7,664 bases of DNA from Acidimicrobiales bacterium. GTDB taxonomy: Bacteria > Actinomycetota > Acidimicrobiia > Acidimicrobiales > JABEUL01. Shown one piece after another: positions 1 to 6,807 of this stretch (position 1 is the first letter of the stretch; each line of letters opens with the position of its first letter). Position numbers and translations under genes: made by a program. The notes beneath the pieces were generated by a model. It worked only from the letters and a program-made list of their open reading frames with translations, was not told where the DNA came from and did not search any database. The stretch lies in the NCBI GenBank assembly GCA_013044465.1, contig JABEUL010000094.1, forward strand, positions 1 through 7,664, written 5' to 3'.

Positions 1-480
1 ATTTTCCATAAGGCCTCGAACACTTACACTTCAACTTTGAAAGCGTTGGGGGTAAATCCCGGAATTGGGGACTGGATAATTTTGCTAATAATAATTGGAG
101 TGGTTGCTTTTATTGCGTATAGGAATAGATACAGAATGAAATTCTGGAGAAAAAAAGTCGACAAGGATTCCAATCTCAAACTTGACATAAGGGGTCTCGA
201 AGAAAGTGCCTTGGAAGCTGAGAAAAATGGCGACCTTAAAACTGCGCTTAGACTTCGATATCGGGTGGGACTTCTCAAACTTGAGTCTTCTGGAGTGCTT
301 TCAAAAACTGAACTTTCACCTAGATTCAAGCTGTCTAGGCAAATGCATTTGCATGACTTTGATGAAGTCTCGGTTGATTTAGAAGATGTAGTTTATGGAG
401 ACTTTCACACTACAAATGCCCATTTAGAGCGATCCCGCGAGAAGTGGCCTGAAATACTCATAAAGGCGAAGTCCAAGTGA
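1..480 (+). CDS. DUF4129 domain membrane protein, 5' partial
   Basis: The frame is open from the first base, so the true start lies upstream; a TTG at 37 is an in-frame candidate but probably internal. The visible 159 residues have one membrane segment (about residues 25-40, rich in I/L/V) followed by a basic stretch, which puts the C-terminal part in the cytoplasm. That part (about 61-150) carries the DUF4129 pattern: an acidic helix with LEESALEAEKNGDLKTALRL, a second helix RYRVGLLKLESSG, and the terminal VVYGDF and W..IL elements. In actinobacterial relatives this protein is the first gene of MoxR/DUF58 clusters. Its molecular role is unknown; a membrane partner of the MoxR-vWA machine is inferred from context. 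The stop overlaps the next start as GTGA, so the two are likely translationally coupled. Family members usually have a longer N-terminus, consistent with truncation by the window edge. Confidence 0.82.
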   Translation: MFHKASNTYTSTLKALGVNPGIGDWIILLIIIGVVAFIAYRNRYRMKFWRKKVDKDSNLKLDIRGLEESALEAEKNGDLKTALRLRYRVGLLKLESSGVLSKTELSPRFKLSRQMHLHDFDEVSVDLEDVVYGDFHTTNAHLERSREKWPEILIKAKSK

Positions 481-1862
481 GTTTCCAAACTGATAGATCA
501 TTTGATGCGCCTCCGATTCATTTCGAGTACAAATCTTGGTATGCGAGGTTGCCACTTATATTTCGAATTCTTTTTCCTTTAGTGTCAATTGTCGTAGCTA
601 TTGCTCTTCTTTTAAATCTCTTGCAGAATGTTTATGGTGGAAACTCAGGCTCTCAAGGCTATCCCGGAGGAGTCTCTACGAGCACAAAGGGCGATGGCAC
701 TCAAGGGTACGCTACCTTACTGCGTGATTACCGATTCCAAGTTACATCGTTTTCCAGTTTTCCATCTACGCCTGATATTGCAAGCGGATCGACTTTTATT
801 ACCTTTGGAACAGAACCAAATCTCAATGCCTATTTCGGAACGCCGGAAAAACTCCTTCGATTCTTGCAGTCAGGAGGGCGCTTAATTGTAGAGGGACCAA
901 GTGGCATTTCTAAGACTAGGTTATTGCTTGCCATGGCTGGAATAAATGCTTATCCACCCATTCTCACGGCCGGGCCGATTGAAGTCGGCAAGAAAATTCA
1001 GGTATCTAATTCTGGGGCTCAAAACAGTGGGAGTAGTGGCAACAGCGGGAGTAGTGGAAATAGTGGATTCGGTGGCAATAGTGGTCTATTGCGGAACTTT
1101 ATTGTAGTAAATGAGGCAAATCCAGAGAATGACAATTTAAGTCGTGGACTAACTACTGGAATCAAAAATATAGGATTTATCGGCCAACTTGGAGCGATAG
1201 GCGGAATAAGTAGTTCTAACTCATTTTTGGTTGATCCCGTGAGTAAAGACATCGAAGGAGCGTATTTCAATATTGGAAAAGGACAAATAGTTCTCCTGCC
1301 ATCCTATACAATGCTTTCAAATGACCTACTGACCCATTATGACAACGCTGCCTTGGGTTTGAATTTAGGGGGTGATACAGGAGGGAAAGTATATTTTGAT
1401 GACGCTGATTTGCTTGCCTATAACTACGTTCCTCCTGTAGGAGCTCAAACGATACCGGGAAGAATCAAAGATATCGCAATCTTTTCAGTGCTCATATTAG
1501 GCCTTTGGTTAACTACTCGGATAAGACGACTGGGTCGTCCAACCCCGATGCCAACTTTTAGTCCTCCCCCGCGTGCCAGATATGTAGATGCGCTTGCTAC
1601 CTCTTTGTCGAAATCAAAAGACAACTTGGAGACCATTTTATTATTGAAACATAGCCTAACGGTACGTTTGACAAAAGATACAAGGTCAAATACCAGAAAT
1701 GATGCTTTGACAACTGCCGAGAATAATGGCGTAGAGACAACTTGGCGAGAGATTTTAGAGTTACCCGATGACGATGTTCAAACATTATTAGCAGTATCAA
1801 ATGCTGTTGGAGACATAGAAAGACAGCGTAATGGATCAGACTCAGTTCTTCCTACCAGATAA
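477..1862 (+). CDS. DUF4350 domain membrane protein
   Basis: A 461-residue protein with a GTG start overlapping the previous stop; an AAAGG about ten bases upstream (462-466) supports this start. There are two membrane segments, at about 27-49 and 331-348, with a large probably extracytoplasmic region between them and a cytoplasmic tail of about 110 residues. The DUF4350 signature is clear: a GYATLLRDYRFQV helix-strand near 77-89, the strand-turn SGGRLIVEGP at 132-141, the late GKGQIVLLPS strand (268-276), NDLLTHYDNAALGLNL (282-297), and a second membrane segment followed by RRLGRP. This domain has a glutamine-amidotransferase-like or ABC-accessory-like fold without known catalysis, and it commonly sits beside moxR and DUF58 genes in actinobacteria. 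Oddities: a Gly/Ser/Asn tandem repeat at 178-204 splits the domain, and GPSGISKT (140-147) looks like a Walker A loop. The function is unknown; assignment to the family is firm. Confidence 0.85.
   Translation: MSFQTDRSFDAPPIHFEYKSWYARLPLIFRILFPLVSIVVAIALLLNLLQNVYGGNSGSQGYPGGVSTSTKGDGTQGYATLLRDYRFQVTSFSSFPSTPDIASGSTFITFGTEPNLNAYFGTPEKLLRFLQSGGRLIVEGPSGISKTRLLLAMAGINAYPPILTAGPIEVGKKIQVSNSGAQNSGSSGNSGSSGNSGFGGNSGLLRNFIVVNEANPENDNLSRGLTTGIKNIGFIGQLGAIGGISSSNSFLVDPVSKDIEGAYFNIGKGQIVLLPSYTMLSNDLLTHYDNAALGLNLGGDTGGKVYFDDADLLAYNYVPPVGAQTIPGRIKDIAIFSVLILGLWLTTRIRRLGRPTPMPTFSPPPRARYVDALATSLSKSKDNLETILLLKHSLTVRLTKDTRSNTRNDALTTAENNGVETTWREILELPDDDVQTLLAVSNAVGDIERQRNGSDSVLPTR
1023..1085 (+). repeat. 18-bp in-frame tandem repeat (NSGSSG units)
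   Basis: Three and a half copies of an 18-base unit lie inside the DUF4350 gene: 1023-1040 and 1041-1058 encode NSGSSG, 1059-1076 encodes NSGFGG, and 1077-1085 encodes a final NSG. The first two copies differ at only two bases, while the third has diverged further. The unit is a multiple of three, so copy-number change would lengthen or shorten a flexible Ser/Gly/Asn linker without breaking the frame. It lies in the predicted extracytoplasmic part of the protein. Confidence 0.85.
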
Positions 1863-1866
1863 AACA

Positions 1867-1872
1867 GAAAGG
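1867..1872 (+). promoter_or_regulatory. Ribosome binding site of moxR (GAAAGG)
   Basis: GAAAGG sits six bases before the ATG at 1879, in the only non-overlapping junction of the four-gene operon (16 bases between stop and start). It fixes the moxR start. The downstream gene has no comparable site and probably depends on coupling through the ATGA overlap. Confidence 0.6.
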
Positions 1873-1878
1873 TAATAA

Positions 1879-2841
1879 ATGACAAATCAAAGTGGAGACG
1901 GCATCAGTAGTTTTGCCGAACTTCGAACAAGAGTCAAGGCTGAGGTGTCAAAAGTTGTAATTGGGCAAGACCACGTCATAGATGCCGTATTAGCCGCTAT
2001 GTGTGTTGGTGGTCATGTGCTCTTAGAAGGTCCCCCGGGAACGGCAAAAACTCTACTAGCAGCGACTTTATCGAAATCTCTTGGAACCACTTTTAAGAGG
2101 ATCCAATTTACCCCCGATATGTTACCCTCCGATGTAACTGGGACTATGACACTTAGAGGTGGTGAATTGGTGTTTCGACCAGGCCCAGTATTTGCCAATA
2201 TAGTCTTAGCTGACGAAATAAATAGAACTCCTCCAAAAACACAAGCTTCACTTCTAGAGTCGATGCAGGAAGCTCAAGTAACTATCGATGGCGAACCTCG
2301 AACACTCCCAAGCCCATTTACCGTTATAGCTACTGAAAATCCGATCGAATACGAAGGTACTTATCCATTACCCGAAGCCCAACTGGACAGATTCTTGCTT
2401 AAAATCCAAGTGCTATACCCTTCAGCCCTCGAAGAGCTTGAAGTTCTTAAACAAGGTCGCCTTGGGCTTAATCCATTGGCTTTTGAAAATGTGTCCACAG
2501 TAGCTGGTATGAATGAAATTGCCCAAGCAAAAAGAGAAGTTGAGCTAGTGCATTCAAATGAGGAGATCATGCGGTATGTGGTCAATATCGTTCAAGCTAC
2601 AAGAAATCTTCCTTCGATCTCACTTGGAGCCAGTACTAGAGCCGCTGTACACCTTTATATGGTTGCAAAAGCTTTTGCGAGCATGAGTGGAAGAAACTAT
2701 GTTACACCTGATGATGTTTATTCGATTGCACCCTCAGTTCTTTGTCACCGATTAGTAATGACTCCAGAGGCCGAACTCGATAGGTTCGGCCCAGAGGATG
2801 CTATCGCCGCTGTATTAAATAGTGTTCCAATCCCTAGATGA
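1879..2841 (+). CDS. moxR: MoxR-family AAA+ ATPase
   Basis: A full-length 320-residue MoxR ATPase with no signal peptide or membrane segment, so cytoplasmic. Motifs in order: VVIGQD (26-31), Walker A GPPGTAKT (51-58), QFTPDMLPSDVTG (76-88), Walker B IVLADEINR (108-116, with D112-E113), sensor 1 VIATENP (149-155), the family-specific YPLPEAQLDRF (162-172, with arginine-finger candidate R171), and sensor 2 GASTRA (250-255, R254). The lid domain follows up to the C-terminus. All catalytic residues are present, so it should hydrolyse ATP. MoxR proteins form ring oligomers and act as chaperone-like activators of partner proteins, usually with a vWA-domain protein encoded next door; here that is the DUF58 gene, joined by a 4-base ATGA overlap. 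In gene order it corresponds to M. tuberculosis moxR2. The client is unknown; an envelope target is inferred from the membrane-protein neighbours. Confidence 0.96.
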   Translation: MTNQSGDGISSFAELRTRVKAEVSKVVIGQDHVIDAVLAAMCVGGHVLLEGPPGTAKTLLAATLSKSLGTTFKRIQFTPDMLPSDVTGTMTLRGGELVFRPGPVFANIVLADEINRTPPKTQASLLESMQEAQVTIDGEPRTLPSPFTVIATENPIEYEGTYPLPEAQLDRFLLKIQVLYPSALEELEVLKQGRLGLNPLAFENVSTVAGMNEIAQAKREVELVHSNEEIMRYVVNIVQATRNLPSISLGASTRAAVHLYMVAKAFASMSGRNYVTPDDVYSIAPSVLCHRLVMTPEAELDRFGPEDAIAAVLNSVPIPR

Positions 2842-4115
2842 ACCGATCCCAAAGATCTTTTAAATTTGCCCCAACCAGAGTTACCCTTCTGCTCGCAATT
2901 TTGGCAGTGCTGGTGGTATCGTTTCCACCAATTCCGGTTGGACTTGTTACTTGGTTATTTTTAGCTATTGCCATAATGGTGCTGATCGATGTAATTTTTG
3001 CAAGCTTTGCTCCTAAAGTGATCCGCCTAGCACCTAAAACCACTGTTCGGGGGGTAAAAGATGATATTAAGATCTCGGTTGATCCAAACTACTCCTCGAC
3101 TGTCACGATTCGCCAGCAAACACCATATGACATTGGCGTTGAGCCTGAGATGCTTAAAACAAGAAATTTCGAAGGTCAACTAATTTCAAGGAGCAGAGGA
3201 ACTCATATCTTGCCAAGAGTTGCCGTCAGATTAAGCGGACCCTTAAGGCTCGCTACGGTCGACCATCTAGCTGGGCAAGCCACAACGGTTTCTATTTTTC
3301 CTGACCTCCCTGGGGCAAGGAGACTCCAGGAATTGAGGCGACGAGGACGGCTTCACTCTGAAGAAGGAAAAATGCTTGGGAGGCTTGGACTTGGGACCGA
3401 GCTCGAAACAATTAGAGATTACATGCCAGATGACGATATTAGACAAGTTAATTGGAAGGTCACGGCAAGAGTAGGCAAACCCATGTCCAACGTCTATAGG
3501 GTCGAAGACAATCGACTCGTCATTTGCATGATTGATACCGGTCGGCTGATGAGTGCTCCTATTGGCATTGCAAACCGGCTTGATATTGCTTTAGACGCTA
3601 TGGCTTACGTTGCAGTTGCCGCAGAGGACTCTGGAGACCGGGTGGGGGTAATTGCCTTTTCTGACAGGATTTTACGCAACTTGGAGCCCAGACGAAAAGG
3701 GGCCGATGCCGTTGTCAGAACAGTATACGAACTAAAACCTGAGTTGGTGGAGCCCGATTATGAACTCGCTTTTCAGATGGTTGCCAACAAGCGGAGATCA
3801 ATGATTATCTTATTTACTGACATTCTTGATGAAGCTTCAGCTAGAGCTCTATCGGCTGCTGTAACCGTTATTAAAAAAAGGCACTCAATAATGGTAGTTT
3901 CATCGAGAGATCCTGATATTGATAAAATAATCCAAGTTCGTTCGACTCGACCAATAGACGCCTTTCGCCAAGTAGTTGCACTAGATTATCTAGAATCTAG
4001 GCAGCGTGCAATTAATCTTCTTCGGGCACAGGGTGTGAAGGTTATTCAAGGAGATCCGTATAATCTGGCCCGCTCAGCACAGCAAGCTTACCTATCTCTA
4101 AGGCTTCGATCGTAG
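2838..4115 (+). CDS. DUF58 / vWA-like membrane protein, MoxR partner
   Basis: A 425-residue protein with two N-terminal membrane segments (about 14-32 and 36-56), a beta-rich region (about 60-155), and the DUF58 signature at about 186-222: GTELETIRDYMPDDDIRQVNW then KVTARVGKP. A von Willebrand A-like domain follows, opening with VICMIDTGR (228-236) and containing GDRVGVIAFSD (267-276) and IILFTDILDE (323-332). The metal-site DxSxS is replaced by DTGRL (D233, G235, L237), so a classical metal-adhesion site is incomplete, as in many DUF58 proteins. The ATG overlaps the moxR stop as ATGA with no good ribosome site, indicating coupled synthesis with MoxR. The soluble domain should face the cytoplasm, where MoxR could bind it. 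The probable role is a membrane adaptor for the MoxR machine; its substrate cannot be read from the sequence. It converges on the YhhN-family gene with 25 bases between stops. Confidence 0.93.
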   Translation: MNRSQRSFKFAPTRVTLLLAILAVLVVSFPPIPVGLVTWLFLAIAIMVLIDVIFASFAPKVIRLAPKTTVRGVKDDIKISVDPNYSSTVTIRQQTPYDIGVEPEMLKTRNFEGQLISRSRGTHILPRVAVRLSGPLRLATVDHLAGQATTVSIFPDLPGARRLQELRRRGRLHSEEGKMLGRLGLGTELETIRDYMPDDDIRQVNWKVTARVGKPMSNVYRVEDNRLVICMIDTGRLMSAPIGIANRLDIALDAMAYVAVAAEDSGDRVGVIAFSDRILRNLEPRRKGADAVVRTVYELKPELVEPDYELAFQMVANKRRSMIILFTDILDEASARALSAAVTVIKKRHSIMVVSSRDPDIDKIIQVRSTRPIDAFRQVVALDYLESRQRAINLLRAQGVKVIQGDPYNLARSAQQAYLSLRLRS

Positions 4116-4140
4116 ATTCCTTCAAATTCCCAGGCATTAC

Positions 4141-4827
4141 TTAATTGCAAGGTATCCAAACAAAGGCCGTTGCTATTGAAGCAATAGCTACATGGTATGT
4201 CACATGCACCAGAAGATCTCCATTTCTAATTGGCTTGGCAAACTTATTAAAAGCCAAAATCATATCTGAAGCCACAAAAAATGCTCCTCCAATGCCTGCC
4301 AAGTAAAGGAAATGCCCACTAACTTGACTTGCTAAAAGTGTGCTAGCCATAAATGTTAAAAGTAGCGAGTAAATAAATACTGGCACCAATAGTTTCTGCA
4401 ACTTGTTTTTAAATAGTCCCTTTACAATTCCATAAAGCGGAGCTGCACCAATTATTAGATATGCAACCAAGAATAGGATTAGGTATTCAAACTTAATATG
4501 ACTATTTTTGGCATTACTGGTTAAAAGCAATCCTGAAATTATCAAAATATGGCATATCGCAAAACTAGCCAGGCCGAAAATAAAACCGTCGAATGGAAGC
4601 ATCAGAAACACATCCCCGAACAAAGCAAAAATTAAAGCGGCAATTATCCAATACCTTCTCTCACTGGTGATTCCATTTGCACTGCTAGATACAGCTAACA
4701 TCAAAATCAAAGTCAGTGGAACCAAAGGTTTGAAGACGTATTGGAGCTTCTCGTCTTTCCGCACGACACTATACCAATCCCCAATTGCAAAAATTAGTGC
4801 AACCAGGTCAAATGTAAGTATTTTCAC
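4141..4827 (-). CDS. YhhN/TMEM86-family integral membrane protein (lysoplasmalogenase-like)
   Basis: A 228-residue, very hydrophobic protein with about eight membrane segments and no soluble domain. YhhN-family landmarks in order: FKPLVPLTL (32-40), IFALFGDVFLML (66-77, with G71-D72), FGLASFAICH (84-93), VPVFIYSLLLTFM (148-160), and GGAFFVASDMILAFNKF (180-196, with S187-D188). The family includes animal TMEM86 lysoplasmalogenases, which cleave the vinyl-ether bond of lysoplasmalogens; most bacterial members are untested, so the substrate here is only inferred. The GTG start overlaps the stop of the SpoIIM-like gene (GTGA), so it is the second gene of a two-gene − strand operon, with no evident ribosome site of its own. 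As I know the actinobacterial moxR2-type locus, this gene is not a standard member. It looks more AT-rich than its neighbours in the few lines counted by eye. Confidence 0.9.
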   Translation of the reverse strand: MKILTFDLVALIFAIGDWYSVVRKDEKLQYVFKPLVPLTLILMLAVSSSANGITSERRYWIIAALIFALFGDVFLMLPFDGFIFGLASFAICHILIISGLLLTSNAKNSHIKFEYLILFLVAYLIIGAAPLYGIVKGLFKNKLQKLLVPVFIYSLLLTFMASTLLASQVSGHFLYLAGIGGAFFVASDMILAFNKFAKPIRNGDLLVHVTYHVAIASIATAFVWIPCN

Positions 4828-5846
4828 TCGTGCGGCACTTCATTCACGATCGATATAAGGCCTTCAATCGTGTCTTTGTCTCTCCATTTTGACTCCCGTG
4901 AACTTCTTCCCAAAATGAATACTCCTCCCCAAAAAAGAGAAAACAAGATCACTCCTAAAGATATGGCTGACCACAGTGGCAAATATAAAGTGGTCACAAG
5001 TGCTTCAACCAGCCCGGAAACCACCAGAAGCAACAGTGACAAAAGCAGAGAATCCACAACACTATTGCGTATCAATCTCAGCTCCTGCCCTCGAGATCGG
5101 ATAGTAGCAAAAAGTTCTGCTTTGGCAATCAAAAGACCACTCGTGGCGGCAACCGTAACTAGAGAAAGCTCCAATAGTCCATGGGGAAGAACCAGTCTCA
5201 TGAAATATTCCCCATTACCGGCTTGAAACTCTAATACCACAAGCACTCCTAAGTTCAAAGCATTCCAGCTAAGTAACGCAAATGTGGGAATGCCGAGCAA
5301 TGCGCCTCCGGCAAAAGCGAGTATAGAAATTTCAATATTGTGGGTAAATATATAAACAGCAAGAGTTATTTTGTAATCAAAAGGAGAGTTGACTATAAAA
5401 TTGCTAGAAACGTTTGCCTTTGGTATAGGCAAGGTTATGCCAATGGCTGATGCCGCCGAACCTGGCTCCAGGTGAGCCCAAATAGCAGCCAAAATTCCTA
5501 TCGCAATCTGAAACAGTGCTACAAATGCCAGTGTTTTCCCGCCATTTCTGACACTATTCCAAACTCTATATGTAAACCACTCTTCGAATGATTCTCCTCT
5601 TCGGATACTTCCATACACGCGCCCGTGAACCCGTGATACTATTTCACTTAATGCTTCAACATCCGGAGTATTTGGAAATTCTCTTCTTAGTATAGAAAGA
5701 TCAGTAGTGGAACGTCGATACAATGTGCCCAAACGGAATGTATTCTGAACCCCTAGTTTTCTCATACTTACACTATGTCGACGCGTTAATTCGTCTAGCT
5801 CGGCCCAGTCAGGTGAACGTTCAATGTTGAAGCGAGAGTAATTCAT
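4824..5846 (-). CDS. SpoIIM-like (stage II sporulation protein M family) membrane protein
   Basis: A 340-residue protein with a soluble N-terminal region of about 100 residues and roughly six membrane segments (about 104-124, a hydrophobic block 161-194 holding two, then 197-206, 218-241, 263-283 and 291-313). The N-terminus has the pattern of actinobacterial members: W14 with ELDEL, LYRRSTTDLSILRREFP (42-58), and VYGSIR. The core has FTHNIEISILAFAGGALLGIP (167-187) and LPHGLLELSLV (220-230), equivalent to the NN-x-F-x-G-x-x-G and PHG-x-x-E signatures of SpoIIM-related proteins. In spore formers SpoIIM belongs to the engulfment complex. Actinobacterial homologues occur beside MoxR/DUF58 genes in organisms that do not sporulate, so a sporulation role should not be assumed. 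The ATG directly abuts the ATG of the divergent RDD gene. No Shine-Dalgarno sequence is evident, but the conserved N-terminus argues for this start. Confidence 0.9.
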   Translation of the reverse strand: MNYSRFNIERSPDWAELDELTRRHSVSMRKLGVQNTFRLGTLYRRSTTDLSILRREFPNTPDVEALSEIVSRVHGRVYGSIRRGESFEEWFTYRVWNSVRNGGKTLAFVALFQIAIGILAAIWAHLEPGSAASAIGITLPIPKANVSSNFIVNSPFDYKITLAVYIFTHNIEISILAFAGGALLGIPTFALLSWNALNLGVLVVLEFQAGNGEYFMRLVLPHGLLELSLVTVAATSGLLIAKAELFATIRSRGQELRLIRNSVVDSLLLSLLLLVVSGLVEALVTTLYLPLWSAISLGVILFSLFWGGVFILGRSSRESKWRDKDTIEGLISIVNEVPHE

Positions 5847-6695
5847 ATGCAGTTAGACGATATTTATGTTACAGCTTCTCCAGAAGGTATTGCAATTGAA
5901 TACAAACTTGCGGGTTTAGGTTCTAGATTCATTGCCTTAATGGTTGACTCAATAGTCCAAATTACATCTTTATACTTGTTTGCTTTATTAGTCGTGTTTT
6001 CAGTTGGTTCTGGCTTAGGTAGCCAGACGATCGGTGCAATTTTGATTATTGTGGGATCATTTTTAATTGTCTTTGGCTATTTCATACTTTTTGAGGTCCT
6101 TGGTTCAGGAAAATCACTAGGCAAGCGTGCAACCGGAATTAGAGTTATAAGATCTGACGGCGCTTCAGTCACCTTTAGACAAAGTGTTATTCGCAACCTT
6201 ATTCGAGTTGCTGACGCCATCCCTGGTCTTTTCTATACAGTGGGAGCAATTTCCATAATTGCAACCGCCAACAACCAGCGCCTAGGAGATCTTGCCGCAG
6301 GAACATATGTTGTCCGTGACAGGACTCATGGTTTTTATTTCAGGAAAGCTACCCACAACTGGATAATGCCTATGCGTCCAATGGGCAACCAAAATAGATT
6401 AGCGGCCCCTCTTTTCCCCCCGCCAAATGCTTACCCTTTACCTCCAATTCAAAATCTGAGTGCCGATATTTATAAGTGGGATGTAACAAAAATTACCAAG
6501 GAGCAACTTGGTTTAATTGACCAATTTCTTTTTAGAAGATGGGTTATTCCACCGGAGCACCGTAACAGGCTTTCCAATGAGATTGCCAATGAAATCATGC
6601 CTCAAGTCGGCGGAATTACTTTCGTTTCAAATAATGAACATTTATTAGAGTGTGTATCTTCTGCCAAACATTTTAGGGAATCAATGGGAGCCTAA
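5847..6695 (+). CDS. RDD-family membrane protein with C-terminal cytoplasmic extension
   Basis: A 282-residue protein. The RDD domain spans about 15-158: LAGLGSRFIALMVDSI (21-36, with R27 and D34), a hydrophobic block (about 37-54 and 61-83), GSGKSLGKRATGIRVIRSDG (86-105), and NNQRLGDLAAGTYVVRDR (142-159, with D148). Membrane segments lie at about 37-54, 61-83 and possibly 124-140. A Pro/Asn-rich linker (about 172-203) leads to a C-terminal region of about 75 residues with YKWDVTKITKEQLGLIDQFL, which resembles the extra helical domain of actinobacterial RDD proteins in this locus. RDD proteins are often described as transporters or membrane accessory proteins; the specific role is unknown. 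The ATG starts on the base after the divergent SpoIIM-like ATG. A weak purine-rich stretch (GCGAGAG, 5832-5838) precedes it, inside the opposite gene. The SPEGIAIEY opening is conserved in homologues and supports the start. Confidence 0.9.
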   Translation: MQLDDIYVTASPEGIAIEYKLAGLGSRFIALMVDSIVQITSLYLFALLVVFSVGSGLGSQTIGAILIIVGSFLIVFGYFILFEVLGSGKSLGKRATGIRVIRSDGASVTFRQSVIRNLIRVADAIPGLFYTVGAISIIATANNQRLGDLAAGTYVVRDRTHGFYFRKATHNWIMPMRPMGNQNRLAAPLFPPPNAYPLPPIQNLSADIYKWDVTKITKEQLGLIDQFLFRRWVIPPEHRNRLSNEIANEIMPQVGGITFVSNNEHLLECVSSAKHFRESMGA

Positions 6696-6807
6696 GCATG
6701 ATGAAATGACTCTGAGCTCTAATCGGATCAACTGGTGAACTATGCGAGCTTGCATCTAATGCTTACCAGTTAATTTTGCTACAGCTATTCGATTTTGGAC
6801 CCACTAG
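6696..6807. other. Convergent intergenic gap
   Basis: This 112-base gap separates the RDD gene from the − strand surface-protein gene. I see no coding frame or RNA gene in it. It contains the inverted repeat described separately and a near-palindromic 14-mer (6742-6755) within the loop of that repeat. Confidence 0.6.
6730..6777 (+). terminator. Possible terminator hairpin after the RDD gene
   Basis: AACTGGTGA at 6730-6738 can pair with TTACCAGTT at 6763-6771, giving a 9-bp stem with one G-U pair. The loop is 24 bases and could itself fold through ATGC/GCAT. A short T-rich tail (AATTTTG, ending about 6777) follows on the + strand only, so the signal best fits transcripts of the RDD gene. The long loop and weak tail make this tentative; it could equally be a fortuitous repeat. 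Confidence 0.35.

Noticed and set aside
37..39. TTG at 37 as the true start of the DUF4129 gene
   Set aside because: The frame is open to base 1, no convincing ribosome site precedes the TTG, and family members normally have more N-terminal sequence before the membrane segment.
24..329. A − strand frame of 101 codons at the left edge
   Set aside because: It lies opposite the DUF4129 frame, which has coherent family pattern and operon spacing; the − frame shows nothing recognisable.
1019..1270. A − strand frame ending in Leu/Pro repeats opposite the DUF4350 gene
   Set aside because: The Leu/Pro repeats are simply the complement of the Ser/Gly/Asn tandem repeat of the real gene.
4116..4140. 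A terminator between the convergent DUF58 and YhhN-family genes
   Set aside because: The 25-base gap shows no stem-loop or T-run; any termination signal would have to lie within the coding ends.
4508..4858. A + strand open frame of 116 codons opposite the YhhN and SpoIIM-like genes
   Set aside because: It is antisense to two genes with clear family motifs, shows no recognisable domain, and is composed of the complement of membrane-segment codons.
4870..5226. A + strand open frame of 118 codons inside the SpoIIM-like gene
   Set aside because: The opposite strand encodes conserved SpoIIM-family segments throughout, and this frame has no recognisable features or ribosome site.
4824..5846. Reading the SpoIIM-like gene as evidence of a sporulating organism
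   Set aside because: Homologues are widespread in non-sporulating actinobacteria within this same locus type, and no other sporulation gene is present in the window.
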